Shown here: positions 1 through 3,837 of the stretch, in pieces | Layout: the number at the start of each line of letters is the position of its first letter | How positions within the stretch are numbered: position 1 is the stretch's first letter | Source of the DNA: DATMNI01 sp035570275 | GTDB lineage: Bacteria > Acidobacteriota > Terriglobia > Bryobacterales > Bryobacteraceae | Length of the DNA: 5,760 nt | Direction of reading: 5' to 3' | Assembly (NCBI GenBank): GCA_035570275.1 | Contig: DATMNI010000095.1 | Location: forward strand, 1 to 5,760 | The notes under the pieces: model-generated | What the model was told of the DNA's origin: nothing | What the model saw: only the letters and a program-made list of their open reading frames with translations | Databases searched by the model: none | Program-made: the position numbers and the translations under genes

Positions 1-156
1 GACTTCCAGGCATCGATGTCGACAAACCCCACAGCGCAAAAGCCGTTTGCCCAGCCGGTCGATATGCACCACCATGTGTTCGTCGGTCTCTTCGACCTTG
101 GTCACGGTGTGGGCTTTCAAGCGCAACTGTTTTCTGATAAAAGTTTCTATGAGCAC
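1..156 (-). CDS. ISL3-family-like transposase, N-terminal part (runs off left edge)
   Basis: Reading the minus strand from a GTG at 154-156 gives 52 uninterrupted codons to the window edge. The protein begins VLIETFIRKQLRLKAHTV and ends with a cysteine-rich stretch CGVCRHRC. A short basic start with LRLKAHTV, then a VVHIDRLGKR segment and a Cys-x2-Cys zinc-finger start, is how I remember ISL3-family DDE transposases; the catalytic part would lie left of the window. The GTG start is supported by a Shine-Dalgarno AAAGGA ending nine bases upstream and by an in-frame stop at 232-234. Sequence around it is less GC-rich than the genes to the right. The protein would cut and rejoin the ends of its own insertion sequence. 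Family assignment is from memory of the N-terminus only; another zinc-finger transposase family is possible. Confidence 0.72.
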   Translation of the reverse strand, partial: MLIETFIRKQLRLKAHTVTKVEETDEHMVVHIDRLGKRLLRCGVCRHRCLEV

Positions 157-262
157 CTCGTTCGGTCCTTTCGTAGTCCTTGGTAGGGAACCTACGAAGA
201 TAAACCGATGCGGGGTGCTTCTCAACCCCCGTCAATCCACAACCCGAAGCATTCAAAGGGCT
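157..262 (-). mobile_element. Probable terminal region of the ISL3-like insertion sequence
   Basis: The stretch between the transposase start and the hsdS fragment has no coding content that I recognise and should contain the IS terminus on this side. A small inverted repeat (GGGGT at 212-216, ACCCC at 225-229) and the dyad at 171-197 lie in it. On the minus strand a G-run start GGGGGTTGAGAAGC (about 217-230) could be the terminal inverted repeat, but the partner end is outside the window, so the exact boundary and any target duplication cannot be fixed. Confidence 0.4.
166..171 (-). promoter_or_regulatory. Ribosome binding site of the transposase gene
   Basis: The minus strand reads AAAGGA here, nine bases before the GTG at 154-156. 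It decides for this GTG start. A short dyad (TCGTAG at 171-176, CTACGA at 192-197) sits just upstream and could fold in the leader; its role is unknown. Confidence 0.55.
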
Positions 263-580
263 TCAACTGCAATTACACTTTTGGGAGAGGAACCTGAAAT
301 AGTTCCGCCCGTGGGCGGACTCCAGCATCAGTGACAAGAATTGTGGATCAAGTTTGAGCTTCTCGGTCCGTACGGCAAACACGTGGTTCTGATGTAGGCA
401 TCCTGGAATCTGTCCCTCCCATACGGTACCGCGTCCAGGTTTGTCTAAGTCACCGCCCTCGGTCATGAGCACATCGCCAGACAAGAGTGTGTACTTGGCA
501 GCTTCGTCAGCGGTCACGCGGATCTCCGCAACATCCGCGAGGTCAACGAAACCACTCTGGAACCGGGCAAGAATGCCTGG
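263..580 (-). pseudogene. hsdS: Type I restriction enzyme specificity subunit (HsdS), internal fragment
   Basis: HsdS is the DNA-recognition subunit of type I restriction-modification complexes. The minus frame carries a run typical of one target-recognition domain: SGFVDLADVAEIRVTADEAA (about 561-502), then LLSGDVLMTEGGDLDKPGRG, then a CLHQNHVFAVR block, then LDPQFLSLML and GRNYF. The matching frame extends upstream of the first possible start (GTG at 515-517) without a break, so it is an internal piece and not a complete small gene. Only about 100 codons remain of a family usually 400-450 residues long. At the 3' end, where intact proteins continue with a TTNLASIN-like block and QLKxxP, the frame decays to SQKCNCS and a TGA at 263-265. 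One frame over, QLKPFE can still be read just past that point, suggesting a small deletion with a frameshift. The upstream end stops against the 3' end of the neighbouring RraA-like gene. No hsdM or hsdR is visible. Confidence 0.78.
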
Positions 581-588
581 GCTACGCC

Positions 589-1266
589 TTACTCGATCAC
601 TTTGAGCCGCCGCAAAGTCTCGTCGATCTCAGCCTTCACCAGCACGCCCCGTTCGATCTCGGCCAGCCGATTCTGCTCCCGCGCCATCAGTTCGCCGGCC
701 AACCGGGCCACCTCCGGGGCATCTTCGAGCGGCACCACCGACACACCGTCGCGGTCGGCCACAATCACGTCTCCCGGCCGCACCGCCACGCCCCCGCACG
801 CGATAATGGCTCCCACTTCCCCGCCCCCATCCTTGTTGCAACTGTTCGGCGAGAGCCCGCGCGAGTAGACGGCGAGGCCCATGGCCTGCAGTTCGTTGGC
901 GTCCCGCACCGTGCCATCCACGATCACCGCGCGGATGCCGATCTTGAGGCAACTGGTGGCCAGCAGTTCGCCGAAGCCGGAGTTGGCGAGGTTGCCCTGC
1001 GTGTTCATCACGATGATGTCGCCCGCCTGCGCCAGCGTCAGCGATTTGTGCAGCATCAGGTTGTCGGCGGAGTGGCACCACACGGTCAGCGCCGAGCCGA
1101 TGACCCGCGGCGACGGCCAGACCGGCTTAATCCCAACGTCCATCGCCCCCATGCGCGACATGCAATCCGCCACGTGGGCGCTCGATGCCGTCCCGAACCG
1201 GGCGAGGAGACTTTCATCGGGCCGCCGCCACCCGGCCCGCACGCGAAACCCGACTAGTCCAGCCAT
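589..1266 (-). CDS. RraA-like / 4-hydroxy-4-methyl-2-oxoglutarate (HMG) aldolase-like protein
   Basis: A 225-residue protein of the RraA-like fold. Members include class II metal-dependent aldolases that cleave HMG or 4-carboxy-4-hydroxy-2-oxoadipate to pyruvate, and RraA, an inhibitor of RNase E. Visible family signatures are the N-terminal segment SSAHVADCMSRMGAMD (28-43), the GELLA loop (99-103), VDGTVRD (116-122) and GDVIVADRDGVSVVP (165-179). In characterised aldolases the Arg-Asp of this loop (here R121, D122) binds pyruvate and the divalent metal, and both are present, so enzymatic competence is plausible. The C-terminal helix (about 184-225) is rich in Glu, Arg and Leu. Length is normal for the family. 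The start is the ATG at 1264-1266; I see no clear Shine-Dalgarno before it. It stands alone, with no aromatic-degradation genes alongside, so the substrate cannot be inferred. The symbol rraA is not used because many such proteins are not RNase E regulators. Confidence 0.88.
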   Translation of the reverse strand: MAGLVGFRVRAGWRRPDESLLARFGTASSAHVADCMSRMGAMDVGIKPVWPSPRVIGSALTVWCHSADNLMLHKSLTLAQAGDIIVMNTQGNLANSGFGELLATSCLKIGIRAVIVDGTVRDANELQAMGLAVYSRGLSPNSCNKDGGGEVGAIIACGGVAVRPGDVIVADRDGVSVVPLEDAPEVARLAGELMAREQNRLAEIERGVLVKAEIDETLRRLKVIE

Positions 1267-1456
1267 ATCAGGTTTACTGTAGCATCGGCGCGTGGCGTTC
1301 GTACATGGTGGCCTGCCGGGGCTCGACAGGCCTGCCCTACCGGGGAATCGCCTTCATGCTGACGCCCTTGCGGTCGCTCTCCTTCAGCGAAATGGAACGC
1401 GCCGTTCTGGTCCGTGAAATTTGCTATTGATGCCATGAGGGATCTTCAACGGAAAC
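1267..1456. other. Intergenic region without a convincing gene
   Basis: This lies between the XRE gene and the RraA-like gene. A minus frame is open over much of it (ATG at 1434-1436) but resembles nothing I know and runs into the RraA-like start. Another minus frame gives a short tail SISLKESDRKGVSMKAIPR ending at a TAG at 1337-1339, which might be a gene relic but is too short to assign. The clearest structure is the hairpin/direct repeat at 1307-1341. I found no credible -35/-10 pair for the RraA-like gene and no U-tract terminator for the XRE gene. Confidence 0.5.
1307..1341. repeat. Hairpin with 8-bp direct repeat, possible dispersed intergenic repeat
   Basis: GGCCTGCC occurs at 1310-1317 and again at 1329-1336. 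GGCCTG (1310-1315) can also pair with CAGGCC (1327-1332), extended by CG/CG after one mismatch around a five-base loop. The unit is framed by GGT (1307-1309) and ACC (1339-1341). It is not followed by a T-run on either strand, so it is not a typical intrinsic terminator. GC-rich CAGGCCTG-type units are common in intergenic DNA of this bacterial group as I recall it; membership of a repeat family is inference. Confidence 0.5.
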
Positions 1457-1678
1457 TCAACGCCCTTCTCCGTTCGGCTTAAATCCTCCGTTCGGCTTAA
1501 AGATGTCCTCGATTCTCAACTCGAACAAGCCGGCCATTTCGAATGCCAACGGTAGACTTGGGTCGTACTTGCCGGTCTCGATGGCGTTGACGGTTTGGCG
1601 CGACACTCCCAGCCTGCCGGCCAACTCCGCCTGCGACCATTCGCGTTCGGCGCGGAGAATTCGCAGCCGGTTCGTCAT
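1457..1678 (-). CDS. XRE-family helix-turn-helix transcriptional regulator
   Basis: A 73-residue DNA-binding protein, nearly all of it one HTH domain (residues 3-60). Key segments are LRAEREWSQAELAGRLGVS (8-26) and the recognition helix SRQTVNAIETGKYDPS (26-41), followed by LAFEMAGLFELRIEDIF. This is the very common short XRE type found beside small membrane proteins, likely a homodimeric repressor. The start is the ATG at 1676-1678: a full AGGAGG lies eight bases upstream at 1687-1692, and the ATG overlaps the stop of the preceding membrane gene as ATGA. The frame stays open further upstream, but that part is only the antisense-free shadow of the membrane gene. The C-terminus is odd: an 18-bp tandem duplication adds a second FKPNGG/FKPNGE unit. 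It most likely represses its own operon through the inverted repeat at 2111-2151. Confidence 0.93.
   Translation of the reverse strand: MTNRLRILRAEREWSQAELAGRLGVSRQTVNAIETGKYDPSLPLAFEMAGLFELRIEDIFKPNGGFKPNGEGR
1468..1501 (-). repeat. 18-bp tandem duplication in the XRE gene
   Basis: The 16-base string CTCCGTTCGGCTTAAA occurs at 1468-1483 and, identically, at 1486-1501, a period of 18 bases. In the protein this is FKPNGG followed by FKPNGE, so the unit is six codons and does not alter the frame. Perfect identity suggests a recent slippage duplication. Confidence 0.95.
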
Positions 1679-2103
1679 CGGTATCGCCTCCTGGCGCCGA
1701 TGTAGCCGATGACTAACAGAACCGCAATGAGAACCTCCACGAAGAGGTGGTCCAGCGGACCCACCAGGCGCGCGGCCTCTAGTATCGGGTAGGTGAGCAT
1801 GACGATGAAGAGCCCGCAAACCACGACGGCCGCGGCCTCCAGGTAGATGCGAAGTTGCAGTTCGTCCATCTGCTTTTGGATATCGCGCGCCATCTCCCGC
1901 ACAAAAAGCATGCCGGCCAGCAGCGGAACCACGGGAACCAGATACCGGACCGCGGCAGGAACGGTGAGATAGCGTAGGATTGCCGTTCCCACGATAAGCG
2001 AAGCGGCAAAAGCAATGGACCAAAGAAGCTGTCGTCTCGATGGCCGTCCGCAGCCTTTCACGGAGCGGCGGCTTGATGCAGTAGCAGGAAATCCGGTTGA
2101 CAT
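1675..2103 (-). CDS. Small four-helix integral membrane protein, partner of the XRE regulator
   Basis: A 142-residue protein with a basic N-terminal tail (several Arg/Lys between 12 and 24) and four hydrophobic segments at about 26-46, 52-68, 89-105 and 118-136. A charged loop between helices 2 and 3 contains MDELQLRIYLEA (79-90), and the end is basic (RRRYR). The DELQ-x-RI loop and arginine-rich end are typical of small membrane proteins encoded directly before short XRE regulators; their function is not established to my knowledge. The start chosen is the ATG at 2101-2103. A longer form from a TTG at 2128-2130 is possible on paper, but it lies upstream of the -10 element. The predicted transcription start falls at or next to this ATG, so the message may be leaderless. 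The stop overlaps the XRE start by four bases (ATGA), indicating one operon with coupled translation. Confidence 0.78.
   Translation of the reverse strand: MSTGFPATASSRRSVKGCGRPSRRQLLWSIAFAASLIVGTAILRYLTVPAAVRYLVPVVPLLAGMLFVREMARDIQKQMDELQLRIYLEAAAVVVCGLFIVMLTYPILEAARLVGPLDHLFVEVLIAVLLVIGYIGARRRYR
1687..1692 (-). promoter_or_regulatory. Ribosome binding site of the XRE gene
   Basis: The minus strand reads AGGAGG, an exact core Shine-Dalgarno, eight bases before the ATG at 1676-1678. It lies inside the last codons of the membrane-protein gene and fixes the XRE start at this ATG. Confidence 0.9.
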
Positions 2104-2109
2104 GCTTCG

Positions 2110-2138
2110 ATAGTAAAGCAAACTAATCAATTTGTCAA
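2110..2138 (-). promoter_or_regulatory. Strong sigma70-type promoter of the membrane protein-XRE operon
   Basis: The minus strand carries TTGACA (2133-2138), exactly 17 bases, then TACTAT (2110-2115): a perfect -35, optimal spacing and a five-of-six -10. Transcription would begin near 2102-2104, right at the ATG of the membrane gene. The -35 and much of the spacer overlap the final codons and stop (2127-2129) of the sigma-factor gene. Confidence 0.85.
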
Positions 2139-2151
2139 GTTTACTTTACTA
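2111..2151. promoter_or_regulatory. 14-bp inverted repeat, probable XRE operator
   Basis: On the plus strand the left arm TAGTAAAGCAAACT (2111-2124) and right arm AGTTTACTTTACTA (2138-2151) are reverse complements with a single mismatch, separated by 13 bases. The left arm covers most of the -10 and part of the spacer; the right arm touches the start of the -35. Arm centres are 27 bp apart, so two bound dimers or one bridging pair would lie on nearly the same helix face and block RNA polymerase. The binder is inferred to be the XRE protein encoded second in the operon. Confidence 0.72.
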
Positions 2152-3386
2152 CGGCCTGGCTCTACGATTTCTTGATACTGGCGCTCCAGAAACCGCCGCT
2201 CCGGCGCCGAGCATTCGCACTCCATCGCTTTCTGGAAATAGCTCGCGGCCTTTTCGGCGTGGCCAGCCTCCCGCCACAGCATGCCCAGCGTGGCGGGCAG
2301 CAGATGGTACCGGGCCAGCGCGGGGTGGCCTTCCACTTCGGCCAACGCCCGCAAACCCGCCTGCGATCCCTGCGATCGGGCAATCGCCACGGCGCGGTTG
2401 AGGGCCACCACCGGGGAAGGGTTCATGGCATAGAGCTGGTCGTAAAGCTGCGCGATGTAGGCCCAATCCGTGGCGGCGAAATCCGGCGCCGTAGCGTGCG
2501 CCGCCGCGATCCCAGCCTCCAGATGGTACTCCGTCATGCGCTCGCCCGACGCCGATTGCTCCAGCCGCCGCAGTCCTTCGGAAATCCGGCCCCGGTCCCA
2601 CTGCGACCGGTCCTGATCGCACAACAGGAACAGGTCGCCCGCCGGACCCACCCGCGCCCGAGACCGCGCCGATTGCAGCAGGAACAGAGCCAGCAGGGCG
2701 TGGCACTGCGGTGCGGCCGTGGCGCCGTGATCCGCCGCCAAACCGGCCAGCCGGATGCTCTCCTCGCACAGATCCTGCCGCAACAACTGCTCGCCCGCGC
2801 TGCTGTAGCCTTCGTTAAACATCAGGTACAGCGTCTGCAGCACCGAGTCCAGCCGCTCGGCTAGTTGCGAGGCCTCGGGCAGCGAGAACGACAGTTCGTG
2901 CTCGCGGATCAATCGCTTGGCCCGCACGATGCGCTGCGCCGCCGCGGTTTCCTGAATCAGGAAGGCGCGCGCAATCTCGCCGGTGCCGAACCCGCAGACC
3001 GTCTTCAGCGTCAGCGCCAGCCGCGCATCGCGTGGGACCTCGGGATGGCAGCAAAGGAACATCATGGCCAACTGGTCGTCCATCTCTTCGGCGGCCAGCC
3101 GGGTGGTGGAGAAGGCCCGCGCCAATTCCTCGGTCTTCGCCGCCAGCACGCTCTGCCGCCGCAGCACATCCAGCGCGCGGTGCTTGGCCACCTCGGTGAG
3201 CCAGGCCACCGGATTTTCGGGCGTTCCGCGATGCGGCCACTGTTCCAGCGCCTTGACCAGCGCGTCCTGAACCACGTCCTCCGCGAGGCCCATGTGGCGC
3301 GGCCCGAATATCCGCGTGAGGGTGGACACCATGCGGCCGGCCTGCCGCCGGAAGAGATGGTCCACCAGATCGTCGGCAGCGGGCAC
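2127..3386 (-). CDS. ECF sigma factor with long C-terminal TPR-like extension (ECF42 type)
   Basis: A 419-residue extracytoplasmic-function sigma factor that would direct RNA polymerase to a small regulon. Sigma region 2 covers about 8-78, with AEDVVQDALVKALEQWP (35-51) and NPVAWLTEVAKHRALDVLRR (58-77). Region 4 covers about 110-163, with FLCCHPEVPRDARLALTL and a helix-turn-helix around GTGEIARAFLIQETAAAQRI. Beyond it are over 240 residues, including LYLMFNEGYSSAGEQLLR, a DRSQWDRGRI block and TPR-like helices (AIAAAHATAPDFAATDWAYI onward). This tail is the mark of ECF42, where it is reported to be needed for activity and no classical anti-sigma factor is known. The start is a GTG at 3384-3386, three bases after the stop of the DGPF gene, with only a weak CAGG-like Shine-Dalgarno, so translation probably depends on coupling. 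The last dozen residues (about EPGRSKVNLTN) run into the next operon's promoter and look like a read-out of regulatory DNA rather than conserved protein. Confidence 0.93.
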   Translation of the reverse strand: MPAADDLVDHLFRRQAGRMVSTLTRIFGPRHMGLAEDVVQDALVKALEQWPHRGTPENPVAWLTEVAKHRALDVLRRQSVLAAKTEELARAFSTTRLAAEEMDDQLAMMFLCCHPEVPRDARLALTLKTVCGFGTGEIARAFLIQETAAAQRIVRAKRLIREHELSFSLPEASQLAERLDSVLQTLYLMFNEGYSSAGEQLLRQDLCEESIRLAGLAADHGATAAPQCHALLALFLLQSARSRARVGPAGDLFLLCDQDRSQWDRGRISEGLRRLEQSASGERMTEYHLEAGIAAAHATAPDFAATDWAYIAQLYDQLYAMNPSPVVALNRAVAIARSQGSQAGLRALAEVEGHPALARYHLLPATLGMLWREAGHAEKAASYFQKAMECECSAPERRFLERQYQEIVEPGRSKVNLTN

Positions 3387-3389
3387 GGC

Positions 3390-3740
3390 TTACACTACCT
3401 GCACGCGGCGGATTTCGATGCCGCTGCCGTACTCCAGGTGCGGGCAGTCGCGGCAGAGTTCAACGGCCTCGTCATAGCTGGCGGCATTGAGAATGTAGAA
3501 GCCGCCGATCACGTCTTTGGTCTCGGTGAACGGCCCGTCGCTGATACGCACCTGGGCGCCCTGGCCGCGCATCACGCGCCCGGTGCCGTCTTCCAGCTTG
3601 CTGGCGCCCGCGATGCGCCCGGCGTCGCGCAGGCGCTGCCCCCAAGCCTTGTACTTGGCGATGATGGCCTGAATTTCCTCCGGGCTGAGCTGGGGCCTCG
3701 GGGTACCGCGGTCATGCAAGAGCAGAATATAGCTTTCCAT
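3390..3740 (-). CDS. YCII-related, DGPF-motif protein (ECF42 partner)
   Basis: A 116-residue single-domain protein of the YCII-related family (dimeric alpha-beta, ferredoxin-like fold). The name-giving motif is present as SDGPFTETKDVIGGFYIL (67-84), preceded by a helix around LSPEEIQAIIAKYKAWGQRL and followed by the typical end CPHLEYGSGIEIRRV (99-113). DGPF proteins are the usual neighbours and targets of ECF42 sigma factors; their biochemical activity is not established. The start is the ATG at 3738-3740, with AAGGAG six bases upstream (3747-3752). The stop TAA (3390-3392) is three bases before the sigma-factor GTG, so the two genes form one operon. Expression is probably from the ECF42-type promoter at 3761-3787, giving positive autoregulation of the pair. 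It is full length with nothing missing. Confidence 0.93.
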   Translation of the reverse strand: MESYILLLHDRGTPRPQLSPEEIQAIIAKYKAWGQRLRDAGRIAGASKLEDGTGRVMRGQGAQVRISDGPFTETKDVIGGFYILNAASYDEAVELCRDCPHLEYGSGIEIRRVQVV

Positions 3741-3746
3741 AGTGTT

Positions 3747-3752
3747 CTCCTT
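3747..3752 (-). promoter_or_regulatory. Ribosome binding site of the DGPF gene
   Basis: AAGGAG on the minus strand, six bases before the ATG at 3738-3740. With transcription predicted to start near 3753-3755 it would sit at the very 5' end of a leader of only about 13-15 bases. Confidence 0.8.
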
Positions 3753-3760
3753 GCAGGATA

Positions 3761-3787
3761 GACGAACGGCGACGCCTGAATTCGACA
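3761..3787 (-). promoter_or_regulatory. Candidate ECF42-dependent promoter of the DGPF-sigma operon
   Basis: The minus strand has TGTCGA (3782-3787), 17 bases, then CGTC (3761-3764). I recall the reported ECF42 target motif as TGTCGA in the -35 region with CGA/TC in the -10 region, which this matches in both boxes with normal spacing. It is placed directly before the DGPF gene, the usual ECF42 target. The remaining 97-bp gap between this gene and the FG-GAP protein (3741-3837) shows no clear intrinsic terminator; a 5-bp dyad TTCGA/TCGAA (3781-3785, 3794-3798) overlaps the -35. Confidence 0.75.
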
Positions 3788-3837
3788 GCCTTATCGAAAT
3801 ACAGTTCCAATGATTCCTCCGCTCTGGGCCGCTGCGC

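Noticed and set aside
47..334. Plus-strand 95-codon frame at the left end
   Set aside because: It spans the boundary between the transposase start and the hsdS fragment, both read convincingly on the minus strand.
487..1257. Long plus-strand open frame opposite the RraA-like gene
   Set aside because: It is rich in His, Arg, Pro and Gln with no family resemblance, as expected for the antisense of a GC-rich gene; the minus strand holds a clear RraA-like protein.
1323..1328. Second TGTCGA on the minus strand, upstream of the RraA-like gene, as another ECF42 promoter
   Set aside because: No CG[AT]C box occurs 16-18 bases downstream, and the hexamer is part of the hairpin repeat.
1254..1436. 60-codon minus-strand frame in the intergenic region
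   Set aside because: No family resemblance, no Shine-Dalgarno, overlaps the RraA-like start and contains the hairpin repeat.
1679..2023. N-terminal extension of the XRE protein to about 188 residues
   Set aside because: That part overlaps the membrane-protein gene in another frame and has no recognisable content; AGGAGG and the ATGA overlap fix the start at 1678.
2104..2130. TTG start for the membrane protein at 2128-2130
   Set aside because: It lies within the promoter, upstream of the -10, so the main predicted transcript would not contain it.
2172..3761. Long plus-strand open frames opposite the sigma factor and DGPF genes
   Set aside because: Compositionally biased antisense shadows of two well-recognised minus-strand genes, with no domain of their own.
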